This document shows, in pieces, positions 43,409 to 52,026 of a DNA stretch of 64,000 nucleotides. The DNA lies in contig NZ_BMDW01000013.1 in NCBI RefSeq assembly GCF_014636175.1, forward strand, positions 1 through 64,000. The letters run 5' to 3'. The notes under the pieces are model-generated. The model made no database searches, was not told where the DNA came from, and saw nothing but the letters and a program-made list of their open reading frames with translations. Position numbers and translations under genes: made by a program. Every line of letters begins with the position of its first letter. The first letter of the stretch is position 1. This DNA comes from Sphingomonas psychrolutea (GTDB taxonomy: Bacteria; Pseudomonadota; Alphaproteobacteria; Sphingomonadales; Sphingomonadaceae).

Positions 43409-43771
43409 ATGAGCCTCTATCCTGAACTCGCGATCGTGCTGGCCACGCCCGGGTTTGACCTGCGGAATTGGGGCACGGCGTTTGTGTGGAAGTGGAACCC
43501 GGCAACGGAAAGCTTCGCCAGGCGGGTTCAGGCGACGGCTGATCGTGATCTCGTCGACCTGAATGCCCAGAGTATTACCGTGGAGGATGGCCTGGACTGG
43601 CTACGTGCGGTCCTGTGGCGGTTGCCAGCCTATGCTGGGCCTGTCCCGGTCTGGACCAAGCGTGCCATCCGCCAGCAGGGCCTGAAGGCAGCGGACTGGG
43701 GCGTTTCCCAGCGCCAGTTCGGTGGTTGGCATGTCCAGAATGCTGGCGATCCGCTGTTTCTGCCGTTTTGA
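43409..43771 (+). CDS. Hypothetical protein of the small unknown element
   Basis: A 120-residue protein starting MSLYPELAIVLATPGF, with GAGGATCCCG before the ATG; in-frame starts exist at 43388 and a TTG at 43352. Trp-rich (WGTAFVWKWNPA, DWLRAVLWRL, GGWHVQNAG). No known family. Its stop codon is embedded in the first bases of the left arm of the long inverted repeat, so gene and repeat appear to have evolved together. Confidence 0.5.
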   Translation: MSLYPELAIVLATPGFDLRNWGTAFVWKWNPATESFARRVQATADRDLVDLNAQSITVEDGLDWLRAVLWRLPAYAGPVPVWTKRAIRQQGLKAADWGVSQRQFGGWHVQNAGDPLFLPF

Positions 43772-43994
43772 CAAATGGAAATCTCATAACAAACACTAGG
43801 GATGATATTCCTATCCAATACCGGGTATTCTATTATCGAGTAGGTCAAAAGAGACATAATCTCGTGTTACCTTATCATTCTTATGGGTCGAAAGAGAAAG
43901 GGGGGAAGAAATAATAAGGGATTTGGGACCTAAATTACCCGGTATTGATCAGGAATATCATCCCTAGTGTTTGGTATGAGATTTCCATTTGTCA
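43769..43994. repeat. Long inverted repeat: 59-bp arms around a 108-bp AT-rich spacer
   Basis: Left arm 43769-43827 (starts TGACAAATGGAAATCTCAT) and right arm 43936-43994 are reverse complements with 55 of 59 positions matching. The spacer 43828-43935 is AT- and purine-rich (AAAGAGAAAGGGGGGAAG) and has no gene. The arms contain ATACCGGGTA (43818-43827) and TACCCGGTAT (43936-43945), and the latter 10-mer recurs at 44724-44733. It separates two sets of small unknown genes. It could be a replication or packaging hairpin of a small phage or plasmid, a MITE, or a bidirectional control region. Confidence 0.85.
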
Positions 43995-44010
43995 GAAGGA
44001 ACATAATGCT

Positions 44011-44364
44011 ATGCCTAGACCGGTCCTCTACGAAATCCCCGACCTCGCCGTCGGCGAACACTTCGACCTGCACATCCCTAACAACACGCTACGCCGTCGC
44101 CTGAACCGGACCGGGCGTGCATACTTCATCAAACGCCAACCCGACCAGAGCCTGCGCGTCCTCCGTCTCGCTGACGACAACACGACCGGCAAACTCCGCT
44201 TCGCAGCACTCGCCGTCGGCGAGCACCTGACCGTGACCTCCGACCACCCCCAATACAGGTCCGCCAAACAACGTGCCCGGCGCGCTTCAACCTCGCTGCG
44301 CCGCCAGTTCGACGCCAGCCAAACCCAAGTCAGCGGCCCCATCACCATCACGCGGAGAGCCTGA
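44011..44364 (+). CDS. Hypothetical basic protein of the small unknown element
   Basis: A 117-residue protein, ATG at 44011 with AAGGA upstream. It contains two similar segments, LAVGEHFDLHIPNNTLRRRLNR and LAVGEHLTVTSDHPQYRSAKQR, suggesting an internal duplication, and a very basic C-terminal half (RARRASTSLRRQF). It may bind nucleic acid. Its stop shares a base with the next ATG, so it is operon-coupled. Family not recognised. Confidence 0.55.
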   Translation: MPRPVLYEIPDLAVGEHFDLHIPNNTLRRRLNRTGRAYFIKRQPDQSLRVLRLADDNTTGKLRFAALAVGEHLTVTSDHPQYRSAKQRARRASTSLRRQFDASQTQVSGPITITRRA

Positions 44365-44639
44365 TGCTAACCTTCCCAGCCGAATACGGCCTGCTTGTCC
44401 CGCCCGTGGCCCAGGGCCTGCCCAAGGCAATCTTCCGACGACCGAACCACCCCCAGCCCAAGATCGACTGGGCCTTGCAGTTTTACTTCTTCCCCCGGGA
44501 CGCCAGCTTTTTCGTCCACGACGAGCTCATCAAAGCCGCTGCCCTGACCCAGCTGGCCTCAACATATTCCGCCCAACTCAACCGCCACTACGTCTTCCGC
44601 CGCGAAGACGGCGGCTACCGCATTTACAGGACCTCCTGA
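44364..44639 (+). CDS. Hypothetical protein of the small unknown element
   Basis: A 91-residue protein beginning MLTFPAEYGLLVPPVAQG, with DWALQFYFFPRDASFFVHDELIKAAAL and RHYVFRREDGGYRIYRTS. No signal peptide or transmembrane helix is obvious. Start overlaps the previous stop by one base, and a further ATG follows one base after its own stop. Unknown family. Confidence 0.55.
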   Translation: MLTFPAEYGLLVPPVAQGLPKAIFRRPNHPQPKIDWALQFYFFPRDASFFVHDELIKAAALTQLASTYSAQLNRHYVFRREDGGYRIYRTS

Positions 44640-44640
44640 C

Positions 44641-44721
44641 ATGACCCCCATCCCCATCCCCATCCCCATCCCCTTCAACCGCGCCGTCTTCCACAAGCTC
44701 GCCCTCGAAGCGATCGGATGA
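44641..44721 (+). CDS. Short peptide gene with CCCCAT hexamer repeats (probably truncated)
   Basis: ATG one base after the preceding stop opens a 26-codon frame, MTPIPIPIPIPFNRAVFHKL and a few more residues. The hexamer CCCCAT repeats four times, encoding alternating Pro-Ile. The arrangement suggests the start of a once longer third gene of the mini-operon, now cut by an early stop at 44719. A repeat-length change could have altered its frame. Confidence 0.35.
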   Translation: MTPIPIPIPIPFNRAVFHKLALEAIG

Positions 44722-44783
44722 TTTACCCGGTATAGTTCGCTGCCACGCGAGACTTTCGTGAAGCATGCGCCGATGACGGTGCC

Positions 44784-44987
44784 ATGGAAACGAACCAACC
44801 CCAAGAAATCATCATCGCGTATCGTATCCCTGAGGCTTCCCGAGCCACCGGGATCGGGCGGACCACCCTCTACAAGCTGATCAGCGGGGGCGAGTTGCCG
44901 ATCGTTAAAATCGGCACACGAAGCCTGATCCGTCGCATCGATCTCGAGGCCCTCCTCGACCGCAACCTCGTCGGCGCGCGCGCTTAG
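44784..44987 (+). CDS. Small HTH/excisionase-type DNA-binding protein
   Basis: A 67-residue protein with the MerR/excisionase-like helix-turn-helix of mobile elements: AYRIPEASRATGIGRTTLYKLISGGELPIVKIGTRSLIRRIDLEALLDRNL. Length and layout match proteins annotated as helix-turn-helix or AlpA/Xis-type. It probably controls excision or gene expression of the small element in which it lies. A TACCCGGTAT copy is found 50 bases upstream of its start. Confidence 0.75.
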   Translation: METNQPQEIIIAYRIPEASRATGIGRTTLYKLISGGELPIVKIGTRSLIRRIDLEALLDRNLVGARA

Positions 44988-45187
44988 TCTGACCGGATTA
45001 CGTCGCCAGCCGCTGCAAAGGCTATCGCCCGCGGTCAACGGAGCAGCAGTCCCGTGGTCCTCACATTACCGCGACCGGTCGCAAGGTAAGCGTTACTGCC
45101 GAGATTGATTGCGCGGCAGGCACCGCCACTGCGCGTCCGCCCGTTCGAGCCATCGACATCATGCCTTCAACATACGGGCCGATGTCC

Positions 45188-45197
45188 CCAGCGACCC
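45188..45197 (+). repeat. 10-bp target-site duplication, left copy
   Basis: CCAGCGACCC directly before the left end of the ISAs1-type element; the identical 10 bases follow its right end at 46469-46478. The ISAs1 family makes 8-10 bp duplications, so the insertion is recent enough to leave both copies unaltered. Confidence 0.9.
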
Positions 45198-46468
45198 CAG
45201 GGCTGTTCAACGCTAATTACTTTATGAGTTGGATATCGTCATCGGGCGGGGGTTTGCGGATTCCCAAGCGGCAATTTTTCTGAATCAAGGGAGCGGCACT
45301 TTGAGGAAGGCCTGCTCCGATGTCGCCGACGCTTTTATCGTTTTTTGCCGAGGTTCCCGATCCGCGTCGTGGCCAGGACAAGATGTATCCGCTTGCCCCG
45401 ATCCTGCTTTTCACGGTTTTGGCGATGCTGTCGGGCGCGGTTTCCTATCGGCAGGTTCACGCATTTATAAAAACGCATCTTGATCGGCTGAACGTGGTTT
45501 TTGACCTGTCGCTGCGACGGGCTCCTGCTTATTCGTCGGTCCGGTTCATTCTGCGTGGGCTTGACGGTGCCGCCCTTGAGGTCGCGTTCCGCCGTCACGC
45601 GGCGACACTTGGCACTGGCAGGATCGACGCAGATGATGCTGCCACAAAGCCCGTCTGCGTGGCAATCGATGGCAAGACCCTGCGTGGCAGCTTCGACGCC
45701 TTCAACGATCGCAAGGCAGCGCATCTGATGAGCGCCTTTGCCCATGATGACCAGATCATCCTTGCGCATTTGGCGATTGACGAGAAAAGCAACGAAATCC
45801 CGGCGGTTCAGGATCTGATGACGACACTGGGATTGAGCGGCAAGCTGTTCACAGTGGATGCCATGCATGCCCAAAAAAACCTTCGCGGCAGCGCTGGCAA
45901 TGGGCAATCATCTGGTCGCTCAGCTCAAGAAGAACCAGCGGACCCTGTTTGAAGCAGCAAGCGCCATCGCCGCCAGCAACGATCCGCAAGATACTGCCTT
46001 CACCCGTGAGCTTGTGCGTAACCGTCAAGAGGACCGCACCGTCGATGTCTTCACTGTCGGCGACGCGCTGGCCCGCACCGACTGGCACCCGCTCATCAAC
46101 ACCATCATTCGCGTTGCCAGGCGAACCCTTGTCTTCAACACCGCCACGGGCGAGTGGAAACCGCGAAGCGAGGTGGCCTGGTATGTCTCGTCAGCCTCCG
46201 GCCTGGCAGCCAGTGACTGGCAAAAAGTGATCCGGGGCCATTGGGGTATCGAAAACCGCAACCACTATGTCCGCGATGTCTCCTGCGGTGAAGACAAAAG
46301 CCGCATCCGAACCAATCCCGGCATCATGGCACGAGCGCGAAGCTGCGCCCTCAATATCCTGCGCCACAACGGCGTCCCCAACATCGCTAAGGCCCTTTGG
46401 GACGGCGCTCTCAACCTCAATTCTCGTCCTCAATTATAGAGGATTATAATTAGCGTTGAACAGCCCTG
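45198..46468 (+). mobile_element. Complete ISAs1-family insertion sequence, 1271 bp
   Basis: Perfect 22-bp terminal inverted repeats bound the element, CAGGGCTGTTCAACGCTAATTA at 45198 and its complement ending at 46468, flanked by a 10-bp direct duplication. Its transposase frame is interrupted (see the pseudogene entry). A truncated relative is at 40770-40990, so the family has been active here at least twice, or one copy gave rise to a rearrangement. Confidence 0.93.
45320..46439 (+). pseudogene. ISAs1-family DDE transposase, frameshifted
   Basis: The first frame (from ATG 45320) covers LLSFFAEVPDPRRGQDKMYPL through VAIDGKTLRGS (first Asp) and FTVDAMHAQK (second Asp). At a run of seven A residues near 45873-45879 the protein continues in the +1 frame as KKTFAAALAMGNHLVAQLKKNQ, reaching HWGIENRNHYVRDVSCGED (Glu) and the end. 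The canonical family sequence QKKTF would need nine A residues, so two bases were lost, or slippage on the A-run restores the frame at low level. Confidence 0.85.
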
Positions 46469-46478
46469 CCAGCGACCC
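46469..46478 (+). repeat. 10-bp target-site duplication, right copy
   Basis: CCAGCGACCC immediately after the right terminal repeat, identical to 45188-45197. Confidence 0.9.
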
Positions 46479-46707
46479 GATACCCGCGGCCATGTTTAGG
46501 CGGCAACAACGACCTGATTAACGTGCGCCTTGGTCCGATATCCCGGCCCGCTCATCCACGCCACGTCCAACAGAGAGCCTTGCATTAATCTGCGAGTCTG
46601 AGGTGAAGATTCGTCCACGAAGCCCAAATCAACGGATAATATACCCCCAAATTCACCAAGCTAAATTAAATAAAGGTCGCGGAAATTCGTTGTTGTTGGT
46701 CTTGGTC

Positions 46708-47217
46708 TCATAGCAAAGCGCTAAAACTGCCATACGTCCCACGTAGAAACAATAATGGCGCATCGCCACGCTCGACGTCTAGTTCGCGCACCCTACCGAG
46801 AACGATTAGGTGATCGCCGGCATCGTGGACCGCCTCCAGCGTGCAGTCGACCCACGCTATCACATCGTTCAATACGGGCGATCCGAGGGTCGAGACACGA
46901 AACTCCAAGTCGGCAAATTTGTCGTCGCTCTTGGCCGCGAACCGCCGGCACAAATCCTGCTGGTGGCTGCCGAGGACATTGACGCAGAACTTGCCTGCGC
47001 GCTGGATTCTAGGCCAACTGCTCGAGCCCCGATCCGGAAAAAACGCGACCAAGGGCGGGTCGAGCGATACCGAGGTGAACGACCCCACCACCATCGCCGT
47101 CGGCTTGCCGCCGGGTTCGATCGCGGTGATGACGCATACGCCGGTCGGGTAATGGCCGAGAACGCGGCGGAACGTTGCGCCGTCGATCGGCTCTTCCAGG
47201 ATCACTTGCCCGTCCAT
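46708..47217 (-). CDS. Flavin reductase (HpaC-like FMN-binding split barrel)
   Basis: A 169-residue flavin reductase: FRRVLGHYPTGVCVITAIEPGGKPTAMVVGSFTSVSLDPPLVAFFPDRGSSSWPRI is the FMN/NADH site, followed by FCVNVLGSHQQDLCRRFA. It provides reduced FMN to two-component monooxygenases, and the three LLM enzymes of the window are obvious clients. ATG at 47217 lies inside the end of the upstream enoyl-CoA hydratase gene (16-bp overlap) and has AGAGGAAA before it. Last gene of the minus-strand P450 operon. Confidence 0.92.
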   Translation of the reverse strand: MDGQVILEEPIDGATFRRVLGHYPTGVCVITAIEPGGKPTAMVVGSFTSVSLDPPLVAFFPDRGSSSWPRIQRAGKFCVNVLGSHQQDLCRRFAAKSDDKFADLEFRVSTLGSPVLNDVIAWVDCTLEAVHDAGDHLIVLGRVRELDVERGDAPLLFLRGTYGSFSALL

Positions 47218-47972
47218 ACCGGTTTCCTCTTTTCCTTGGCGGCAAGCTCGCCTTCGCGACGGTCCTGGCTCTCGGCATAGCGCTCGATCAGCTCGAAGCG
47301 TGTCGACAGTGCGAGCTCGAGCGGGTCGTTCAACCGCGCCAGCACCGCCGCTTTCGCGGCCTGGTTTGCGAGTGGTGAGGCCGCGTTGATCTTGGTGGCC
47401 CAAAGCACGGCCGCGTCGTGCAGTTCGGACATGGCGACGACCTCGTTGATGAGACCGAATTGCGCCGCGCTCGTTGCGTCGATCCGTTTGCCGGTCAGGA
47501 TCATTGCCATTGCAATCCGGTACGGCAATTGGCGCACGGCCCGGTGGACTACCCCGCATTCGCCGATGATGCCGAACTTGGTCTCGGGCAGGCCAAATTC
47601 GGCAGCCTCGGTCGCGACGATGATATCGGCGCACATCGCCAGTTCGAAGCCGCCGCCGACGCAAAAGCCCTGGACTGCCGCGATCAACGGCTTCTTGAGC
47701 GTCAGAAGCGGGCCGCCAATTCCGGTCAATCCGCCGCCGAAGGCAACCCGCGACGGATTATCCTGTCTTTCCGACATGTCGGCACCGATGCAGAAGGCCT
47801 TGTCGCCAGCGGCGGACAGGATCGCACACCAGATATCTGGATCGTTATTGATCTGCGCCCAAACCTCCGCGAGCAGCCGGTCCATCTCCGGCGTGACCGC
47901 GTTCAAATGCTCGGGCCGGTTGAGTCGCACATGCGCGACCCGACCTTCGTGATGAAATTCGACTTCGGCCAA
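47202..47972 (-). CDS. Enoyl-CoA hydratase
   Basis: A 256-residue crotonase with KAFCIGADMSER, GGGFELAMCAD and FGLPETKFGIIGECGVVHR, so both acid/base glutamates are kept. The C-terminus is EGELAAKEKRKPVWTGK. Three bases separate it from the P450 gene. It likely hydrates an unsaturated acyl-CoA, but placement between a P450 and a flavin reductase is odd and the acyl substrate is unknown. Confidence 0.9.
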   Translation of the reverse strand: MAEVEFHHEGRVAHVRLNRPEHLNAVTPEMDRLLAEVWAQINNDPDIWCAILSAAGDKAFCIGADMSERQDNPSRVAFGGGLTGIGGPLLTLKKPLIAAVQGFCVGGGFELAMCADIIVATEAAEFGLPETKFGIIGECGVVHRAVRQLPYRIAMAMILTGKRIDATSAAQFGLINEVVAMSELHDAAVLWATKINAASPLANQAAKAAVLARLNDPLELALSTRFELIERYAESQDRREGELAAKEKRKPVWTGK

Positions 47973-47975
47973 AGC

Positions 47976-49241
47976 TCAGCCTGCCGCCGTGGACATGGGC
48001 GTCCATTCGAGCTGAATGTTGTCGACCGCCGCGATGATGCCCGACCGGAAGGTTGGTGCCGCTCCCGCGGCAACGCAAAATTCTGGAATACGGCTCAGCC
48101 ATTCCTGGAGCGTGACGATCGCTTCCATTCGCGCGAGGTGCATCCCGGCGCAGCGATGCGGACCGCCGCCGAAGGTCATATGCTGGATCTTTTTGCGGTG
48201 AATATCGAGCTCCATTGCATTCGCATTCTCGTCTTCGTCGAGGCCGTGCAGCGCGGTTGGGATGAGGATCATGTCGCCATGCTTCAGCGTGACGCCGCGA
48301 TACTCCTGATCGCCGTGCACCATCCGCGCCTCGGCGATGACCGGGAAGCGGCGGAACATTTCCTCCACGCTGCGCTGTAGAACCAGGGGATCGCTGCGCA
48401 GCTCGGTGACGATCTCGGGATGCTTGGCAAGATGCAGCATCATGAAGCTTAGGAAATTGACGACCGTATCCAAGCCACCCAGCAACAGCAGCGAGATCAA
48501 GCCGATCGCACGTTCGTGACTGAGCGGCTCGCCGTTGATGTCGTTATTGATCATCACCGTGATGAGGTCCTGTCCGGACCCGCCGCGCCGCGCATTAACG
48601 ATCGGCTCGACATAAGTGTCGAACCCTGCTTGCGCTGCCTCGAGCGCCGCACCCATTTCCTCGGGCGTCGCACCGGGCGGACGTGTCATATGCTCGGCCA
48701 AGCGGGTCAGCATCGCGGCGTCCGCCATCGGCAAGTCGCACAGCGCCATGAACACCTTGACCGGGAAGATGCGCGCATAGTCCGCGGAGAATTCGCAGTG
48801 CCCTTGCGCCGCTATTCCCTCAATCAGTTCGACTGCGATACAACGCACGTCATCCTCGACCCGGCGCATCTGGGCGAGGTTCAAGCCCTTGTCGAGCGTC
48901 TTGCGGTACGGGGTGTGCTCGGGCGGATCCATCCGCGTCGGGACCATCAGGTACTTTTCGCCCGCCTCTTTCGGCAGGAAGATCACTTCGCTCGAGAAGC
49001 GTGTCGGGTCGGTGTAAATTTCCCTGATAAGGTCGGCGCGTGTCGCGACCCAGTGCCCGCCAGTGAACGGCGTCCAGACCAGTTCGGGCATGTCCGGACG
49101 TTGTAACGCGCGCCATGCCTCGTGATAGCCCTGATCGATCCCGTCGGGATCGTACATGTCGATATCGCGCTCGAGATGCTCGGGAATGTGCGCCGGGCGC
49201 GGGGTGCGGTGGCGGGCGACTTGCGGATCTGGTTCGGCCAT
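47976..49241 (-). CDS. Cytochrome P450 (CYP101-like)
   Basis: A 421-residue soluble class I P450. I-helix GGLDTVVNF at 255-263 with the Asp-Thr proton-relay pair, ExxR at 294-297, heme loop [10 protein letters not shown] at 357-366 with Cys364 as thiolate ligand. The I-helix, [11 protein letters not shown] and [12 protein letters not shown] regions follow P450cam (CYP101) closely, pointing to a compact alicyclic or terpenoid substrate. It needs a 2Fe-2S ferredoxin and reductase, which are not encoded in this window. Followed by enoyl-CoA hydratase and preceded by a zinc alcohol dehydrogenase. Confidence 0.93.
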   Translation of the reverse strand: MAEPDPQVARHRTPRPAHIPEHLERDIDMYDPDGIDQGYHEAWRALQRPDMPELVWTPFTGGHWVATRADLIREIYTDPTRFSSEVIFLPKEAGEKYLMVPTRMDPPEHTPYRKTLDKGLNLAQMRRVEDDVRCIAVELIEGIAAQGHCEFSADYARIFPVKVFMALCDLPMADAAMLTRLAEHMTRPPGATPEEMGAALEAAQAGFDTYVEPIVNARRGGSGQDLITVMINNDINGEPLSHERAIGLISLLLLGGLDTVVNFLSFMMLHLAKHPEIVTELRSDPLVLQRSVEEMFRRFPVIAEARMVHGDQEYRGVTLKHGDMILIPTALHGLDEDENANAMELDIHRKKIQHMTFGGGPHRCAGMHLARMEAIVTLQEWLSRIPEFCVAAGAAPTFRSGIIAAVDNIQLEWTPMSTAAG

Positions 49242-49265
49242 GGGAATATTCTCTCCTGGATTCGT

Positions 49266-50348
49266 CTAGAGCGTCGGGTCGATGACCGCCTTGATCACTT
49301 CGCCCGCCTTGACTGCGGCGAGCGCCTTGTCGGCGTCGCGGATCGCAAAACGGTGTGTAACGAGCGCGGCGAGCGGGAAGCGATCCTGCAGCCGTGCCGC
49401 CAGATGCATCGCCTGATAGTAATTCTGGGGCTTGGGAAAGCTCGCGCCGGCAACGGTCAAATTCTTCGTCGTCAAATCGCGCGGGCTGATCGGCTGCGTT
49501 CCGATCGCGCCCCACAGGCCAAGCACGATATAGCGGCCGTGATTACCGGTTAGGTCAACGCCCTCTGGGAAGGCCGGGAGATAGCCGGCCGCCTCAACCA
49601 CGACGTTGGGACCGTTATGCCCGCACAGATCGTAGATCTGGCGACGACGCTCTTCGGGGGAATCAGCCAGCGACACAGTCGCCGTCGCGCCGAGTTGCCG
49701 CGCGATCTCCAGTTTCTTGTCGACGCTGTCGATGACGATAATCTCGCGTGCGCCGGCGATCGCCGCGACCAGAACGGCGGACAGGCCAACCGGGCCCGCG
49801 CCTTGCACGACCACCGTCTCATTGACGCGAACGGGCCCGCAACGATCGAACCCGCGCAGCACCGTCGGCAGCGCGCAGCCCAATGCCGCAACGGCTTCAG
49901 GGTCGGCACCTTCGGGTAGCCGGAAGAAAGCGAGGCCGCCCGGCAACCACGCATAATCGGCATAGCTGCCCCAATTGGGCTTTTCTGCGTGCTCGAAAAA
50001 CTGCGAATTCTCGCACGGCGTCTCTTCGAGGACAGTGCAGGAATGGCAGCGATGGCACAGAGCAATCGGAGACCAATAGACGAGATCGCCGACCTTGACG
50101 GGTATGCCGGCATAGTCGGTCGAGACACCCGGTCCGAGCTTCTCGACGCGACCAACCCCTTCGTGGCCGAGAATGATCGGAAACGGCATCACGCCCGCCT
50201 CGCCGGTGGTAATATGCAGGTCGCTGCCGCACACGCCACCGATGACGACCCGCACCAGCGCGCCGCCAGCTTCGGGCTCCGGGATTGGAACGTCCCAGGT
50301 CTCGAGATGGTTCGGTTTGACGAGGACTGTCGCTCTACCCATGGCCAT
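49266..50348 (-). CDS. Zinc-dependent alcohol dehydrogenase
   Basis: A 360-residue zinc MDR. Catalytic zinc ligands in GGVCGSDLHIT and LGHEGVGRVE; a cysteine-rich lobe CHRCHSCTVLEETPC; NAD site VVQGAGPVGLSAVLVAAIAG and Asp in VIDSVDKKLE. It resembles enzymes that oxidise secondary alcohols. Twenty-four bases upstream of the P450 gene, it is positioned to oxidise the hydroxylated P450 product to a ketone, as camD does beside camC in camphor degradation. Confidence 0.9.
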   Translation of the reverse strand: MAMGRATVLVKPNHLETWDVPIPEPEAGGALVRVVIGGVCGSDLHITTGEAGVMPFPIILGHEGVGRVEKLGPGVSTDYAGIPVKVGDLVYWSPIALCHRCHSCTVLEETPCENSQFFEHAEKPNWGSYADYAWLPGGLAFFRLPEGADPEAVAALGCALPTVLRGFDRCGPVRVNETVVVQGAGPVGLSAVLVAAIAGAREIIVIDSVDKKLEIARQLGATATVSLADSPEERRRQIYDLCGHNGPNVVVEAAGYLPAFPEGVDLTGNHGRYIVLGLWGAIGTQPISPRDLTTKNLTVAGASFPKPQNYYQAMHLAARLQDRFPLAALVTHRFAIRDADKALAAVKAGEVIKAVIDPTL

Positions 50349-50428
50349 TCATGCTCTCCTATGAAGTGATGCGCGCAAGGCCGCGCCCCGGTTATCGCTG
50401 GGGTCGCAGACGCGCGGTGAGACGTTGG

Positions 50429-51037
50429 TCAGGCTTGCGGTTGCGCGAAACCGTGCAGGAACAACTGACATGCTTGGCGTGCGATCTCGGCGATCTCCAA
50501 ATGCCCTGGGCGATACCATTCCGCTGCGGAATCGAGCATGTTGATGAGGAATTTGCGCGCAACCGTCGGATCCAGATCGGCTCGCGCGTTGCCGCTCGCG
50601 CGTGCTGCGGAGATCAGGTCGCGCCAGTAATTGTCGAACCCGGCATAGGCCGCCAGTACGCGCCGCTTGATCTCCTCCGGCAAATCCGGGAACACGCGCG
50701 ACACCGCCGATGAATATTGGTCGCCGGTCAGCAGAAATTCGAGATGCGCAGTGATCGCCGCTTCTATCCGCGCGATCGGTGACGCCGCATCGCCGAGCCG
50801 CTCGACCCGTGTCATGATGAAGCGCGTGTTGCGGTGACAGCCCTCGACCAGAACTTCCTCGATCAGTTCGTCCTTCGAGGAGAAGTGGTGATAGAGGCTC
50901 GGCGCGAGCATCCCGGCTCGCTTGGCGACCTCGGACAGTTTCGTGCCCTTCAGCCCACTCGTGCGCAGCAGATCGGCCGTCGCGTCGAGAATGCGCGTGC
51001 GTGAAGTGATCTCTTCCATGATCTTGGCATTGCGCAT
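50429..51037 (-). CDS. TetR-family transcriptional regulator
   Basis: A 202-residue regulator from ATG at 51037 (MRNAKIMEEITSRTR); a TTG at 51079 would add 14 residues. HTH: ILDATADLLRTSGLKGTKLSEVAKRAGMLAPSLYHHFSSKDELIEEV. It lies inside the minus-strand P450 operon, between the lactonase and alcohol dehydrogenase genes. Regulators placed inside the set they control usually sense a pathway intermediate, probably a CoA ester or alcohol. Confidence 0.9.
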   Translation of the reverse strand: MRNAKIMEEITSRTRILDATADLLRTSGLKGTKLSEVAKRAGMLAPSLYHHFSSKDELIEEVLVEGCHRNTRFIMTRVERLGDAASPIARIEAAITAHLEFLLTGDQYSSAVSRVFPDLPEEIKRRVLAAYAGFDNYWRDLISAARASGNARADLDPTVARKFLINMLDSAAEWYRPGHLEIAEIARQACQLFLHGFAQPQA

Positions 51038-51075
51038 CGGCGGTCCGAAAGAAAGAGGCCCGGCGCATTGTACTG

Positions 51076-52026
51076 TCAACCGGTGAAAGCGACATTTGGC
51101 ATACCCCGAACGCCAGGTTCGAGAATCTCGAACACGCTGCCGGCGAGTGGCTGCTCCACCTTGGCCTGCTCGCTCAGCGCATTCGCCGCGGAGGTCAGGA
51201 ACAACCGTTCCATGTTCGCGCCGCCAAAGCCGGGGCGAAGTCCCTGGCGCACCGGTAAGCGCCGCTCGTCTAGCACCTGCGCATCTGGCGAATAGCGCCG
51301 CAGCACCCAGCTTTCGTAAAACGCGATCCAGATGCCGCCCTCGACGTCTACCGCCATGCCATCGGGAAAGCCGTCATCATCGCCATATTTCAGCCAGTCG
51401 CGGCGGTTGGAGATCGAACCGTCTTCGGCCAGATCATAGGCCCAGGTAACACGGGGCAGCGAGTCGTTGAAGTACATCGTCTTGCCGTCCGGGCTGAACC
51501 CGGGGCCGTTGGCGGTAACGACGCCCCGCTCCATTGTGGCAATGCTGCCGTCCGGATCGATGCGGTAAAGCTCGCCTGTGCTGCGCTTGTCGAAGTTGCG
51601 GACGCTGTCTTCCTTGTTCTCAGACGTGGTGCTGTCCTCGAACTGGGTGACGTCGCAGCTACCTGTCCAATAGCGCCCTTTGTGATCGACTACGCCGTCA
51701 TTGAGCCGCGCAATCTTCGCGTCGGGACGGGGGTCAGCGAACAACTCGAAAGCTTCGGTCGCGGGATCGACATAAGCAAGGCCATCGCGCGTCGAGGCGA
51801 TGAATCCGCCCTTGGCGCGCAGGCCCAACGCGGAAATCCACATCGGCGGGACCCAGCGGCCCTTTTCCTCGCTGTCGATCTCGATCCAGTTGATGCTCGG
51901 ATTTTCGACATCGACCCAGTAGAGCCGGTTGTCGCGCGCGTCGTAGAGCGTGCTTTCGCCCAGCGTGGCCTTGGCTTCCCACAGGCAGCGCCAGCCAGGT
52001 CCTTGCATCGTCATCCCGCTCTCCAT
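51076..52026 (-). CDS. SMP-30/gluconolactonase-family lactonase
   Basis: A 316-residue six-bladed beta-propeller. Metal-site motifs WVDVENPSINWIEID, ARLNDGVVDHKGRYWTGS with the Asn-Asp pair, and TANGPGFSPDGKTMYFNDSLPR fit Ca/Zn-dependent lactonases. With Baeyer-Villiger and LLM monooxygenases in the same island, opening of a pathway lactone is the likely role. MESGMTMQ start at 52026 includes a second ATG at 52011. Confidence 0.9.
   Translation of the reverse strand: MESGMTMQGPGWRCLWEAKATLGESTLYDARDNRLYWVDVENPSINWIEIDSEEKGRWVPPMWISALGLRAKGGFIASTRDGLAYVDPATEAFELFADPRPDAKIARLNDGVVDHKGRYWTGSCDVTQFEDSTTSENKEDSVRNFDKRSTGELYRIDPDGSIATMERGVVTANGPGFSPDGKTMYFNDSLPRVTWAYDLAEDGSISNRRDWLKYGDDDGFPDGMAVDVEGGIWIAFYESWVLRRYSPDAQVLDERRLPVRQGLRPGFGGANMERLFLTSAANALSEQAKVEQPLAGSVFEILEPGVRGMPNVAFTG

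Noticed and set aside
44641-44676. CCCCAT repeats as a CRISPR or regulatory array
   Set aside because: Only four direct hexamers with no spacers; it reads as a coding microsatellite.
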